From: Planctomycetota bacterium
GTDB taxonomy: Bacteria > Planctomycetota > UBA1135 > GCA-002686595
Reading direction: 5' to 3'
NCBI GenBank assembly: GCA_029250885.1
Contig: JAQXEK010000014.1
Location: forward strand, 124,001-188,000
DNA: 64,000 nt
In this document: positions 8,541 to 18,173 of the stretch, piece after piece
Numbering within the stretch: the first letter of the stretch is position 1
Layout: every line of letters begins with the position of its first letter
Notes under the pieces: generated by a model
Seen by the model: only the letters and a program-made list of their open reading frames with translations
Database searches by the model: none
Told to the model about the DNA's origin: nothing
Made by a program: the position numbers and the translations under genes

Positions 8541-10412
8541 TTGGGCCTGCTCCACACTACACTGGTCCAGAGACGCCTCGGGCCCGGCCTGCCGCTCTAT
8601 GGCGTGTTGCTAATCCTGCCCGCTGTGGTGCTGATGGGCCTGCATGGCTTCGGGCTCTATCAGTCCTACCGGACGGAGCTCGAGGCCATTCCCCAGCGTG
8701 CCGATGCCGAGGCGATCCGCCTGGCGCGAACGCTCCAGGAGCGCTTCCTCACCTTCCTCGATCAGGAGGAGCAGCGGCCCTACTACGAGTACGCAAACCA
8801 CTACTCCCCTGTGGGTGTGCTAACCGAAGAGCTGACTCTCTTCGAGTCGCCCATGAGCGCCTTGCCGACGCCAAGTCCGATCCTGTCTTGGTTTCAGGCG
8901 GACCTTAACTTTGACCTGGGCAGCCAGGGCGAGATGAACACGGTTCGGTTATTCGAGGCCGATCTCCTGACCCAATCGGGGGTAGACGCCGCCGAGCTCA
9001 AGGACCTAGAGCGAGCCGTTTTGCCCCTGACCCAGTTAGACGTCAGAGACTTTGACCCGAATTTCCAATCCCAGAACCTGCTGACAATCCCCCTAGCAAC
9101 CGCTGCCGTCCATGCGGATGGTGCCAATCATTGGGATTGCCTCAACGACTGCTTTGCGGTCATGCGGGACCGCTCGATCACGGTGTCCGTGGCGCCCTTC
9201 CGGCTACGCCTTTTCGAGGACGAGTCTAACAAGCTGCGACTTGCCGCCGTGCGCCAAGTAAGCGTCCTCGACACCTACGAGAGCTTCCCCAAGACCGGAC
9301 GCTGCATGGACCCCCTGCGCTATCACTTTAGTGTCGCTCAGGGTTTCTTCCTCGACCCCCAATGGCTCTTCGAAGAGCTACCCCTCGAGGCCGCCGCCAT
9401 CGCGATTGGCCCAGACACGCGCCTTGCCCTTGGGCCGGATGCCCGCGTGATACGCCCCGAGAACGAAGCGAAGCTACCCATGAACCTGACTGCCCTGTTC
9501 GAAGTCGAGCGTGCGCCGGGGTTGGCCTGGCCCTACACCGACGCCTCCATTTTTGTGGACCGCGCGGCGCCGGCTTCGCGCTTTACTGGTGCGATTCTGC
9601 GCTTCGCCTCGGTGGCGCTGATGCTGCTGCTCTCCCTAGCCACAGGGCTCGTGCTGCTGCGCCGCAACGTGCGCCAGAAGCTCGAGCAGGCCGCCCAAAC
9701 CGAGAACTTCGTGGCCGCCGTGACCCACGAGCTGCGCACGCCTCTGGCGTCGATCAAGCTCCATGGCGAGATGCTCGTGGACGGCATTCCCCAGAGCCGA
9801 GACGCGCGCCATGAGTACTACAACCGCATCCTTGGCGAGGCCGAGCGCCTGTCGGTTCTAGTGGAGAACGTGCTGCAGAAGAGCAGCTTGGATTCCGAGC
9901 GCGCCTCATCGGCCCCCGGCGACATCTCAGCCATGGTGCTCCTGCTCGAGGACCAGCTCGCGACCCATGGCATGCACCACCACGGCTTCGATCCACTCTC
10001 CACCGAGCGCGGCAGCGACCTGGCCTTCCAGCTGGCAGAGAACCTGCCCCAGGTCTCACTGCACTTAGAGGCGATCAACGGCATCCTGCGCAACCTCGTT
10101 GGCAACGCGCGTAAGTACGCACCCGTGGCAGGCAAACCGGGTGCCGAGCCGATCCTGGTGCGTACGCGCCTCGAGAAGGGCCTCGTCCTTTTGGAGGTGG
10201 CCGACCGCGGCCCGGGCGTTCCCGACGCCGAACAAGAGCGCATCTTCGAGGCCTTCTATCGCATGGGCGACGAGGCTACGCGCGAAACTCCGGGCACAGG
10301 GCTGGGCCTGCACCTCGTGGTTCTCCACGCCCAGGCCTTGGGCGCCCGAGTCAAGTATAGGGCGCGCAAGGGTGGCGGCAGCGTCTTCGCGATCTTGTTT
10401 AAGCCTACCTAG
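8541..10412 (+). CDS. Membrane sensor histidine kinase
   Basis: 623 residues from a TTG codon at 8541; an ATG at 8634 lies inside the first membrane helix, so the upstream start is favoured. TM1 is about residues 16-38 and TM2 about 348-374. They enclose a roughly 310-residue extracytoplasmic sensor domain that I do not recognise. The HisKA H-box FVAAVTHELRTPLASIK carries the phospho-acceptor His396. The ATPase domain has an N-box (RNLVGNARKYAP, about 517), G1 (DRGPGVP) and G2 (GTGLGLHLV). It should phosphorylate the regulator encoded 11 bases upstream. The serine hydrolase gene begins 14 bases downstream and may belong to the same transcript. Confidence 0.92.
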   Translation: MGLLHTTLVQRRLGPGLPLYGVLLILPAVVLMGLHGFGLYQSYRTELEAIPQRADAEAIRLARTLQERFLTFLDQEEQRPYYEYANHYSPVGVLTEELTLFESPMSALPTPSPILSWFQADLNFDLGSQGEMNTVRLFEADLLTQSGVDAAELKDLERAVLPLTQLDVRDFDPNFQSQNLLTIPLATAAVHADGANHWDCLNDCFAVMRDRSITVSVAPFRLRLFEDESNKLRLAAVRQVSVLDTYESFPKTGRCMDPLRYHFSVAQGFFLDPQWLFEELPLEAAAIAIGPDTRLALGPDARVIRPENEAKLPMNLTALFEVERAPGLAWPYTDASIFVDRAAPASRFTGAILRFASVALMLLLSLATGLVLLRRNVRQKLEQAAQTENFVAAVTHELRTPLASIKLHGEMLVDGIPQSRDARHEYYNRILGEAERLSVLVENVLQKSSLDSERASSAPGDISAMVLLLEDQLATHGMHHHGFDPLSTERGSDLAFQLAENLPQVSLHLEAINGILRNLVGNARKYAPVAGKPGAEPILVRTRLEKGLVLLEVADRGPGVPDAEQERIFEAFYRMGDEATRETPGTGLGLHLVVLHAQALGARVKYRARKGGGSVFAILFKPT

Positions 10413-10426
10413 AGCCCCGAGATTCC

Positions 10427-11578
10427 ATGAATGCCCTTCAGCTCACGCTCCTTGCTACCTGTCTCTGGGGTTCCTCCTGCAGGGGGTTACCCGCCGTCCG
10501 GGCGACCGATCCGGCCCCGGCTCTACAGTCAGCAGACCCCCTAGGCGAGGACATCTCTGCGTCCCTCGCCAGCCTAATTGAGAACACCTCACTGCCGGCG
10601 CTCTCCGTGGCAGTCGTTGCGAACGGCGAGCTCGTTGCCTCCGGCGCCGCGGGTGTCCGCAAGGTCGGCTCCCCGGACTTCGTTACCCGCAGGGACAAAT
10701 TCCACATCGGCTCCTGCACCAAATCCATGACCGCCAGCCTAGCCGCCATGCTCGTGGAGTCGGGGCAGCTTACCTGGGGCACCACCATCGGCGATGTGTT
10801 CAGCAGTATGGAGATGTCCCCAGGCTTCCGGGACATACGCCTAGACGAGCTGCTCTCGAATCGCGGCGGCGTGCCCGGCGACATCGACCCGCTGCTCTGG
10901 GCTAGCCTCTGGGGCTCCACGAAGTCACCCACGGATGCGCGCACTCAGCTGGTCCGGGCCACCATCGCAGGGGAGCCCAACAACGAGCCGGGGACCACCT
11001 TTGAGTACTCAAACACCAGCTTCGCCATCGCGGGCGCCATGCTGGAGAAGGCCGCGGGCGTCCCCTACGAGCAGCTGATGACCCAGCGCCTGTTCGAGCC
11101 CTTGGGGATGAGCTCCGCTGGCTTCCGCGCGCCGGCGACCGCGGGCTTGGTAGACCAGCCCTATGGACACAACGGCAACGGGAGCGAGCTCGTCCCCGTC
11201 CAACCCGAACCCGCCGGCGACAACCCCACCGCCATCGCTCCCGCTGGTGCCGTCCACTGCTCGGCGATCGACCTGGCGAAGTACACCCGCTTACATCTGG
11301 GCCTTACCACCGGCTTGGTCAGCGAAGATTCCCTCGCGCGCCTGCACAACCCCGAAACCAGCGCCAGCTATGCCATGGGTTGGAGCGTAATGCCCAGGTC
11401 CTGGGCCAAGGGCAGTGTGCTCCAACACAGCGGATCGAATACCACGTTCTACGCCGTGATCTGGATCGCCCCCGAGCGGGACTTCGCCGCCGTGGCCATG
11501 ACCAACTATGCTGGACCCCAGGCGCAAATCACCTGCGACCAGGCCATCGCGCGGGCCGTCCAGGACTACCTAGACTGA
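10427..11578 (+). CDS. Exported serine beta-lactamase-fold hydrolase (PF00144 type)
   Basis: 383 residues. A short hydrophobic N-terminus (residues 1-14) precedes SSC at 16-18, so it may be a lipoprotein, though the lipobox is poor. The active-site S96-C-T-K99 corresponds to SxxK, Y194-S-N196 to YxN, and H334-S-G336 to the KTG-equivalent H-x-G. FEPLGMSSAGF is a family signature of the class C beta-lactamase/DD-peptidase/esterase group. Members range from DD-carboxypeptidases to esterases, so the substrate is open, and resistance should not be inferred. It directly follows a histidine kinase gene, which could mean envelope-stress control. Confidence 0.85.
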   Translation: MNALQLTLLATCLWGSSCRGLPAVRATDPAPALQSADPLGEDISASLASLIENTSLPALSVAVVANGELVASGAAGVRKVGSPDFVTRRDKFHIGSCTKSMTASLAAMLVESGQLTWGTTIGDVFSSMEMSPGFRDIRLDELLSNRGGVPGDIDPLLWASLWGSTKSPTDARTQLVRATIAGEPNNEPGTTFEYSNTSFAIAGAMLEKAAGVPYEQLMTQRLFEPLGMSSAGFRAPATAGLVDQPYGHNGNGSELVPVQPEPAGDNPTAIAPAGAVHCSAIDLAKYTRLHLGLTTGLVSEDSLARLHNPETSASYAMGWSVMPRSWAKGSVLQHSGSNTTFYAVIWIAPERDFAAVAMTNYAGPQAQITCDQAIARAVQDYLD

Positions 11579-11747
11579 CGAAGTCGGGCTCTAGGGAGCT
11601 TGATCACGGCCCGGCAGGGCCCTGCCATGGACGATTTGCCTCAATAGCCGAGCCTATGTTCCATGGGTACATCATGACCCCACCCCCTGGATGGGGTATC
11701 CTGTTTGGCCCCCCACCTGCGTCCACCTGTCCTTTAGTTTTCCTCCA

Positions 11748-13151
11748 ATGCACGTTGTTGTCCTCGGTGCCGGCCTAGCTGGTCTATCCTGCGCTTACGA
11801 GCTCTCGAAAGCGGGCCATACTGTCACAGTCGTTGAGAAAGAGAACGATGTGGGAGGCATTGGTATCAGCTGGCAAAAGAACGGCTATTGGCTCGACTAC
11901 GGGCCCCACCGCTTCCATAGCCGCAACGAGGATCTCATCAAGCACTTATACGAGGTGCTCGACAACGAGATCGTGATCCGCGAGCGCATGTCGCGCATCT
12001 ACATGCAGGGCAAGTTCTTCGACTACCCGCTGAAACTGGGCAACGTCCTGTCCGCCTTGCCTAAGAAGATCATGGTCAAGGCGATGCTGGACTACATGTG
12101 GATTCGCATCCGCCAGTGGTTCAAGCCGATACCCGACACGAACTTCGAGAACTGGGTGATCAAGCGCTTTGGCAAGACCCTTTACGAGATCTTCTTTGGC
12201 ACCTACACGTCCAAGGCGTGGAAGATGCCCTGCACCGAGATCAGCGCGGACTGGGCCAGTCAACGCATCAGCCAGGCGAACCTCTGGCACACGATCAAGA
12301 CCACTGCCTTCCCCCCGAAGGAGGGTGAGGTACGCAGCTTGGTGTCCGAGTTCTGGTATCCAGCCCACGGTGGAATCGGACTGATCTGCCGCAAGTACGC
12401 GGAGAAGATTCGCGCGATGGGCGGCACAATCCATTTGGACTCCGAGATCGTCAAGGTGCACACCGAAGACCGCGTCGCAAAGAGCGTCAGCTACAAGGAC
12501 TTGGATGGAAACCTCCACCGCGTCGAAGGGGAGTACGTGGTCAACACGATGCCCCTGCCGCGCATGCTGGAAGCCCTGGACCCGCCGGTCTCTCCTGCGG
12601 TCAACACGGCCATCGGCAACCTGCGCTACATCGGCATCGTCTTCGTCTATCTGGAGATCGACACGCCGTCCGTGAGCCCCGACCACTGGGTCTATCTGCC
12701 CGAGAAGAACCTGACGATTCACCGCATCTCGGAGTTCAAGAACTTCTCCGACCACGAGGTGCCCGGGGACAAGACGATTGTCTGCTGCGAGATCACCTGC
12801 AACCGCGGGGACTCGGACTGGAACTTGACCTTGGAAGAGGGATCAAAGATCGCCGAGCAGGACCTCGTCACGGTGGGTCTGATCAAGCCGGGCATCTCCC
12901 GGGGCATCGAGATCCGCCGCACGCGCTACGCTTACCCGGTCTACGATCTAACCTACAAGGAGAACCTCGACGTCCTGATGAAGGAGGCGCGCTCGTATGA
13001 CGTCTTGACGACGACCGGTCGCCAGGGTCTCTATCGTTACAACAACATGGACCATTCAGTAGCCATGGGGCGCAAGGTTGCGCGCACGATCATCAAAGGT
13101 GTCGATGCGGGCGCCGGTGATGTCGCTGCGGACCAGGAGTACTTCGGGTAA
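11748..13151 (+). CDS. FAD-dependent amine oxidase-like protein (UDP-galactopyranose mutase/protoporphyrinogen oxidase superfamily)
   Basis: 467 residues from ATG 11748. The N-terminus VVVLGAGLAGLSCAYELSKA is a dinucleotide-binding GxGxxG fold, with the acidic strand-2 end VVEKENDVGG. LDYGPHRFHSRNEDLI resembles the region near the active site of UDP-galactopyranose mutase and related oxidases in polysaccharide loci. GLYRYNNMDHSVAMGR near the C-terminus is the FAD-closing motif. The frame extends upstream to 11691, but the added residues are not part of the Rossmann fold. It is followed within 6 bases by two methyltransferase genes, so a role in modifying a surface sugar or its lipid carrier is plausible. 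The exact reaction cannot be assigned. Confidence 0.78.
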   Translation: MHVVVLGAGLAGLSCAYELSKAGHTVTVVEKENDVGGIGISWQKNGYWLDYGPHRFHSRNEDLIKHLYEVLDNEIVIRERMSRIYMQGKFFDYPLKLGNVLSALPKKIMVKAMLDYMWIRIRQWFKPIPDTNFENWVIKRFGKTLYEIFFGTYTSKAWKMPCTEISADWASQRISQANLWHTIKTTAFPPKEGEVRSLVSEFWYPAHGGIGLICRKYAEKIRAMGGTIHLDSEIVKVHTEDRVAKSVSYKDLDGNLHRVEGEYVVNTMPLPRMLEALDPPVSPAVNTAIGNLRYIGIVFVYLEIDTPSVSPDHWVYLPEKNLTIHRISEFKNFSDHEVPGDKTIVCCEITCNRGDSDWNLTLEEGSKIAEQDLVTVGLIKPGISRGIEIRRTRYAYPVYDLTYKENLDVLMKEARSYDVLTTTGRQGLYRYNNMDHSVAMGRKVARTIIKGVDAGAGDVAADQEYFG

Positions 13152-13156
13152 CGCCG

Positions 13157-14110
13157 ATGGGCCGCGCTTCCAACCCAAGCGGCATAGCACCCAGTTTCCC
13201 AAAGGAGGCGCTGCAAGACGTCGACTGCGGAATCTGTGGAAGTGCCGAGAACGAGCCCCAATTTCAAGATGGGGCTTTTTCCGTGGTTGCGTGTTCCAGC
13301 TGCGGCGTCACCTTTGTAACCCCGCGTTTGCTCGACGCGTCCCTGATCGAGAACGTCTACGACGAGAGCTACTGGAACTCTAGCGAGGCCAAGACCCACG
13401 GGTATTCGGACTACGCCGGGGACGCGGAGCTCTACAAGCGCACCTACCGGGATCGCCTTGCGATCGTGCACCGACACTTCTCGTCCACCCGCCGCGAAGA
13501 CGGTAGCCCAAGGCGGGTGCTCGACGTGGGCTGCGCGGCCGGCTACTTCCTGTCGGTAATGGCCGAGGACGACTGGGACATCTCTGGGCTCGAGCCATCC
13601 GATGCGATCCGCGTGCGCGCCGAAGCCGAGCTTGGCAAGGAGAACGTCTCCGGTGGGCTGTTGGGCATGGACGACTTCGAGCCCCGCAGCTTTGACCTGG
13701 TCACCTTCTGGGATGTCATCGAGCACATCCCCGATCCGCGCGCCGCATTGGTTCGTGCTGGCGAACTGCTGGCCCCCGGCGGTCTCTTGATCATCGAGAC
13801 CCAAGATGTATCGAGTCGCGCGGCCAAGGTGCTTGGAAAGAAGTGGCAGCACTACAAGCACGCCGAGCACATCTACCACTTCAACCCGGCGACCCTTACG
13901 GCGCTGCTGGATTCGGCCGGCTTCGACAGCCTAGAGAATTCGGGGCGCCTGGGCGGCAAGTACGTCACCTTCGCCTTTGTAGCCGAGCGCGTGGGTCGCA
14001 TCCATCCGTTCCTGTCGTTCCTAGCCTCCCCCCTACGCCTGCTTGGCCAAAAAGCGCTCTACATCAACCTGTTTGACGAGATGATCGTCGTGGCCAAGCC
14101 GCGGACCTAG
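13157..14110 (+). CDS. SAM-dependent methyltransferase with N-terminal zinc-ribbon
   Basis: 317 residues. Cys24 and Cys27 (CGIC) together with Cys46 and Cys49 (CSSC) form a four-cysteine zinc-ribbon-like knuckle. Motif I VLDVGCAAGYFLS lies at about 115-127 and FWDVIEHIPDPRAAL at about 178. The combination of a zinc ribbon and a Methyltransf_23 domain is typical of sugar C/O-methyltransferase-like proteins in surface polysaccharide clusters. It starts 6 bases after the FAD oxidoreductase gene and ends 6 bases before another methyltransferase gene, so the three are almost certainly one transcript. Confidence 0.85.
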   Translation: MGRASNPSGIAPSFPKEALQDVDCGICGSAENEPQFQDGAFSVVACSSCGVTFVTPRLLDASLIENVYDESYWNSSEAKTHGYSDYAGDAELYKRTYRDRLAIVHRHFSSTRREDGSPRRVLDVGCAAGYFLSVMAEDDWDISGLEPSDAIRVRAEAELGKENVSGGLLGMDDFEPRSFDLVTFWDVIEHIPDPRAALVRAGELLAPGGLLIIETQDVSSRAAKVLGKKWQHYKHAEHIYHFNPATLTALLDSAGFDSLENSGRLGGKYVTFAFVAERVGRIHPFLSFLASPLRLLGQKALYINLFDEMIVVAKPRT

Positions 14111-14116
14111 GTTGCT

Positions 14117-14884
14117 GTGAATCCACTCGCCTACAAGCAGTTCCTCGAACTCGACCGCACCCACTGGTGGATGCGCGGACGCCGCAAGGTCTACCTTGGG
14201 CTGCTCGAGCACTTCCTGCGGGCGAAACGCCCGAAGCGCGTCCTGGATCTAGGTGCGGGGATCGGTGGGTTCCTAGAGGGGCTGGATGAAATCAAGGCCG
14301 AGGGTGGCCGCGTCTTTCCCGCCGACATCGACGCCGAGAGCCTTGGGCACATCGCCAATCGCGGCTTCCCTGGTGGCATCGTCGCCGACGGCTCGGCCCT
14401 GCCCTACAAGGACGGCAGCTTCGATCTGATCTGCCTGTTCGACGCCATCGAGCACACCCCCGACGACCTGGCAGTCATGGTCGAGATCGAGCGTGTGCTC
14501 GCCCCTGGCGGCCACCTGTTCGTCAGCGTGCCCGCGTACCAGTTCCTGTTCGCGAACAACGACCGCGTGGCCCAGCACTTCCGCCGCTACCGTCGCGGTC
14601 GCCTGGACGAACTTTTTCAGCGAGCCGGCATGACCGTCGTGCGCAACACACACACGAACGTCTTCCTGTTCCCCCTGATCCTGCCGGTGCTGCTGGTCAT
14701 CAAGACCATGGAGAAGGTCTTCCGAATGAAGGCCGACCCCAACCACACCAACCTCACCTGGCCCATGCCGAGGTTCGTACACAGTATTCTCGCCGGCGTC
14801 TTTGGCGCCGAGCTGCCCTTCTCCAAGCGCTTCGGCTGGCCGGCTGGCCACTCGATCTGCGCCCTGGCTCGCAAGGGCTCCTGA
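14117..14884 (+). CDS. Class I SAM-dependent methyltransferase, HWWMRGRRK leader
   Basis: 255 residues from GTG at 14117. THWWMRGRRKVYL at about 15-27 precedes motif I RVLDLGAGIGGFL (41-53), and CLFDAIEHTPDDLAVMVEIE lies near residue 110. The HWW-x-RG-x-R leader at the same distance from motif I makes this a paralogue of the 5255-6046 protein. A hydrophobic segment (VFLFPLILPVLLVIKTMEKV, about 176-195) could associate with the membrane. It is the last gene of the three-gene run with the FAD enzyme and the zinc-ribbon methyltransferase. Confidence 0.85.
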   Translation: MNPLAYKQFLELDRTHWWMRGRRKVYLGLLEHFLRAKRPKRVLDLGAGIGGFLEGLDEIKAEGGRVFPADIDAESLGHIANRGFPGGIVADGSALPYKDGSFDLICLFDAIEHTPDDLAVMVEIERVLAPGGHLFVSVPAYQFLFANNDRVAQHFRRYRRGRLDELFQRAGMTVVRNTHTNVFLFPLILPVLLVIKTMEKVFRMKADPNHTNLTWPMPRFVHSILAGVFGAELPFSKRFGWPAGHSICALARKGS

Positions 14885-14945
14885 AGCCGATCCCCTTTAC
14901 CGGCTCGGTGGCCTGTGCCTGTCGGGGACATTATGCTCTAACGCC

Positions 14946-15365
14946 ATGGGACTGATCACACGCTACCTGCTGCCCGAACTGCACGCCCAGTTTCCCGAGT
15001 CCGGCCTGGAGCCCGGCCGCGATCCAGAGCCTGTCGCCGTGTTTCCCTTCGAACACGAAGACGTCGGCGACGTGGAGATCTGGGATGAGGGCACGTCCGT
15101 CTCCCTGGCCATCGGTGACCTAGCTAAGGGGGACTTCGGGCCCTATGGACCGGGCTACACTGATGACGAGCGCGCCCGCCGCATCACCGAAGAGGTGCTC
15201 AGCTTCCTCGAGCGCTTGTTTAACGACGAGGTCCTAATCTGGGCTACCTGCGGCGACTACGAGGGCCGGCCAACCGGCGGCTGGGAGCCCATACGCGGCG
15301 GCTTGTCCCTGTCGAACAAGCGCAAGAACATCCAGCGCTTCCTCTGGTCCGGACCGATCGAATAA
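14946..15365 (+). CDS. Small soluble protein of unknown function
   Basis: 139 residues, acidic, with no signal peptide or membrane helix. Recognisable stretches are VAVFPFEHEDVGDVEIWDEG, an aromatic/glycine segment FGPYGPGYTDDERARRITEE, and WATCGDYEGRPTGGWEP near residue 105. I do not recognise a family. GC-rich third positions across the frame and its isolation from other frames support it as a real gene. It is convergent with the gene ending at 15375, with a gap of only 9 bases. Confidence 0.6.
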   Translation: MGLITRYLLPELHAQFPESGLEPGRDPEPVAVFPFEHEDVGDVEIWDEGTSVSLAIGDLAKGDFGPYGPGYTDDERARRITEEVLSFLERLFNDEVLIWATCGDYEGRPTGGWEPIRGGLSLSNKRKNIQRFLWSGPIE

Positions 15366-15374
15366 AGACCACTG

Positions 15375-17657
15375 CTAGTCCCGGACGAGCAGAACTTGGT
15401 AGACGAGCTGATCGATAGGGGGCGCTCCAAGGGGCAGCTGGGTTGGGTCGTCCTTGATCTCGAGCTGGTGGTAGCCTGGGTATTCGACCTGGAGGCGCGA
15501 AGGGGCTAGGGCTGCTCCGATGAGGGCTCGGCCGGACCCGTCGGTGCGGGTGGCAAAGGCTCCGTCAAAGAGAATCGTAGCACCGGGGAGGCCGAGTGGG
15601 CCGGGGTCATCTTTATCGAAGAAGCCCGAAGATGGCCCCAAGTCCTCTTCGTCGTTACCGGCGGGCTTGTGCAAACGGACCTTAATTGCGGCGCCCCAGC
15701 CGGAGGCGGCCGCGAGAGGTTCGGCGGAGTCCAGATCGCCCTGCTCCCTGGCGGATTGGGGCTCGAGAACGGGCCGGATCCCTTGGGAAAGTCCCACCAG
15801 CCTCTGGCCCCTAGCGCCGCCCCACTCCTGCCCGGCCAAGCGTGTCAGATAGGCCTCGGCATCCGGGGATGCGTCTAGGCCCACGCTGCCGATCGGACCA
15901 TCTTCGCCCCACCAGATGGGAAAGTGGGTCTGGATCTTGAGGGGCTGGCCCGAGATGGGGTCCGTCCAGGTCCAACCCCAAGGAGCAGCAACGGGATAGC
16001 CCGTGATCTCCAATGGGGAGCTGCCCTTGTCCCAGATTCGTTCACTGAAGTCCCATTGGAAATAGCCATCGCTGGTTGAGGACGGGTTTCGTCCCAACAT
16101 CAGCTCGTAGGTGCCCTCCGGTAGCGGAGGGCTCACCACGGCGAACTCGGCCTTGTCCATCTTGCTGCTTGTCAAGATCACCCGCGTGGGAACCGTAGGG
16201 ATGACCGCGCGGAGGTCCTCGTCCAATGGCCGGAAGGAAGCCAAGATCGCATCGCCTATAGGCTGTCCCCGGAAGAATTGCTTGGCCTTGCGAAGCTGCT
16301 CCTTAGAAAGTTGCTTGGGCAGCCCAACATTAAGAATGACCTCCGGTAAGTACGCCGATTGCGATTCTAGGTCCAGGTCGAGCTCGGTCACCTCACCTGG
16401 CTCGTAGCGAAGCTGGCCCCGTAGCAGCAGGCTGCTTCCACCCCAAACCTGGACCTGCCAAGCCCCAGCGGGGATGCACTCGAGCCGGTACTTGCCGCCA
16501 GAGCTCGTCACGAGCCTCTCCCCCATACCTCGATCGAATCCTAGGGGCTCCTCGCCAAGGGACTGCAGGTGGATGCGCGCGCCCGGAAATGCAAGACCCG
16601 TCGCGCCCAGCACCTTGCCAAACACCACGCCGCGCTCGGTCACGCCCATGGCTAGGTTGTCCGGGATGATGCCCACGATGCCCGGCATGGGCGAGCTACC
16701 AGCCAGGGTACCTTCGCGGTTCTGCACGTGCATTTCCAGCGCCTTGCCGTTGGGCTTGCGGTCGCTGTCGAGGGGCGCGGGTAGGCGGATCCACGGCGCC
16801 GTGTGGCTAACGCGTTGGGGGAAGCCCGCGGGGGTAAACGCCTCGAGGTAGATGCGCTCGAGATCCGGGTGCTCGTTGTGGCGCACTTGGTACCAATCGA
16901 CACCCATGCGAGTGTCGGCGCCGGCGTCGATGTAGGCGAAGAATTCCGGAGCCTCGCCCAGAGCGGCCAAGCGGCTTTCCTCGAGCACGTCTTCGATGTT
17001 GCGCTCACCCGGCCGCGTCAGATTTATGGCGATGGTCGGCCCAATCTTGCAGGTAAACCCAAGGGGGTTGTCCCGGGAGTTCCCACCTTTCGCAAGGTTC
17101 TCTAGCCAGAGAAAGGCGCCCTCTGCCATGGCTACGGGATGGCCTGCCGCGCCATCTCTGGCGGACAGCGCGATGTGTCCGCTTAGCTCGCTTAGGCCGA
17201 CTTGGAATTCACCGTATTTGTCCGTTTGCACATCATATTCGACACTTATTCCGTTTTTAGACCCTGGTACAACCTGGGCCCGGGTCAGCGTGTTGACGTT
17301 CTGCTCCGGAGTGCCCCCTAGGTTGCTGTTCCAGTCCGGCCAGTGATGGACCACCAGGTCTAAGAAGGGCACGGACTCGTCCGTTGCTGCGTCCGTCACG
17401 GCGCCGAAGAAGGGCGTGACCACGGCCTTGCGCCCTGAGCCTATGGCCGGGTCGGGCTCTTCGGCCACGCTGGGCATCACGCCCCGAAAGCGATCATCGG
17501 ACTCGTCGATCGAGTCCTCTTGCGCCTGCTCGATCTTTCGCCCGCCGGCGCCTGCACCGGACCCCAGAATCCAGCCGGCCGCCAGAACGAGCAAGACGAC
17601 CAGTCCACCGAGGATGAGCGGCTTCGGCATGGAGGACGAGTGGGCAGAGCGGGGCAT
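15375..17657 (-). CDS. Membrane-anchored protein with carboxypeptidase regulatory-like domains
   Basis: About 760 residues from ATG 17657; ATGs at 17630 and further upstream up to 17822 are alternatives. One N-terminal membrane helix (LILGGLVVLLVLAAGWIL) is followed by an extracytoplasmic polypeptide. Three stretches look like beta-sandwich CarboxypepD_reg/Cna-B-type modules: VTPFFGAVTDAATDESVPFL near the N-terminus, VVFGKVLGATGLAFPGARIH in the middle with GKYRLECIPAGAWQVQVW, and GLPGATILFDGAFATRTDGS at the C-terminus. Such modules usually act as structural or adhesive units rather than enzymes. The protein is probably anchored in the inner membrane and faces the periplasm. No catalytic motif was seen. 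Confidence 0.65.
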   Translation of the reverse strand: MPRSAHSSSMPKPLILGGLVVLLVLAAGWILGSGAGAGGRKIEQAQEDSIDESDDRFRGVMPSVAEEPDPAIGSGRKAVVTPFFGAVTDAATDESVPFLDLVVHHWPDWNSNLGGTPEQNVNTLTRAQVVPGSKNGISVEYDVQTDKYGEFQVGLSELSGHIALSARDGAAGHPVAMAEGAFLWLENLAKGGNSRDNPLGFTCKIGPTIAINLTRPGERNIEDVLEESRLAALGEAPEFFAYIDAGADTRMGVDWYQVRHNEHPDLERIYLEAFTPAGFPQRVSHTAPWIRLPAPLDSDRKPNGKALEMHVQNREGTLAGSSPMPGIVGIIPDNLAMGVTERGVVFGKVLGATGLAFPGARIHLQSLGEEPLGFDRGMGERLVTSSGGKYRLECIPAGAWQVQVWGGSSLLLRGQLRYEPGEVTELDLDLESQSAYLPEVILNVGLPKQLSKEQLRKAKQFFRGQPIGDAILASFRPLDEDLRAVIPTVPTRVILTSSKMDKAEFAVVSPPLPEGTYELMLGRNPSSTSDGYFQWDFSERIWDKGSSPLEITGYPVAAPWGWTWTDPISGQPLKIQTHFPIWWGEDGPIGSVGLDASPDAEAYLTRLAGQEWGGARGQRLVGLSQGIRPVLEPQSAREQGDLDSAEPLAAASGWGAAIKVRLHKPAGNDEEDLGPSSGFFDKDDPGPLGLPGATILFDGAFATRTDGSGRALIGAALAPSRLQVEYPGYHQLEIKDDPTQLPLGAPPIDQLVYQVLLVRD

Positions 17658-18173
17658 AGCGATCGTGGATGGTGAGGCGAGTGGATTGGAAGTGACGACC
17701 GGTCTGGTGGGCGCTTCCCTTCCCATCACACCAAATGCACGACTCCCACTGCAAGAAGGGTTCAGATTGCCGTGAAGCCCGCCTCCCACAGGCTGGCAGC
17801 TCACAGTCACCTCGCCTTCCATTTGGAATGGTGTAAGCGCAGCCGTATCGACAGGAAGCCGATCCCCGTTAGTGCTACGGGCAGTAAACCACTGCGAATC
17901 CTTGCCAGCACATCCGCTAACCTCCCACTAAAAAAAGCCCATGAGAATCTACAATCGTGACCCATGGCACTAACAGAGGGCATTCCGGGGCCAATCGGGG
18001 ACCAAGCGGCCGGGTGGGATAAGGCTTTCCTGTGCGAGCCATCTAAAAGAACCCGGATATTTAAGGTCGCTATCGGCCTAGTCCCTCGACAATGCATAAG
18101 CCTGACTCCCAAGGGGGGGCTAGGTCCCTACCTCTTAAAGACAAAGAGCCCAATCCATCCGGAGACCTCGCCT
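17658..18173. other. Divergent intergenic region
   Basis: 516 bases between two divergent genes. It is less GC-rich than its surroundings. I see no convincing gene, hairpin or -35/-10 pair, though promoters for both neighbours must lie here. Both frames that run through it look like non-coding upstream extensions of the flanking genes. Confidence 0.5.

Noticed and set aside
10427..11578. Annotation as an antibiotic-resistance beta-lactamase
   Set aside because: The SxxK, YxN and HxG motifs define the broad PF00144 superfamily, which includes esterases and DD-peptidases. Nothing here indicates hydrolysis of antibiotics.
11613..11626. The 14-bp perfect palindrome GGCAGGGCCCTGCC after the beta-lactamase-fold gene
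   Set aside because: It has no loop and no T-tract, and a GC-rich palindrome of this length is not strong evidence for a terminator in this base composition.
11946..12755. A 269-codon minus-strand frame over the FAD oxidoreductase gene
   Set aside because: It has no recognisable motif and lies wholly inside a well-supported plus-strand gene.
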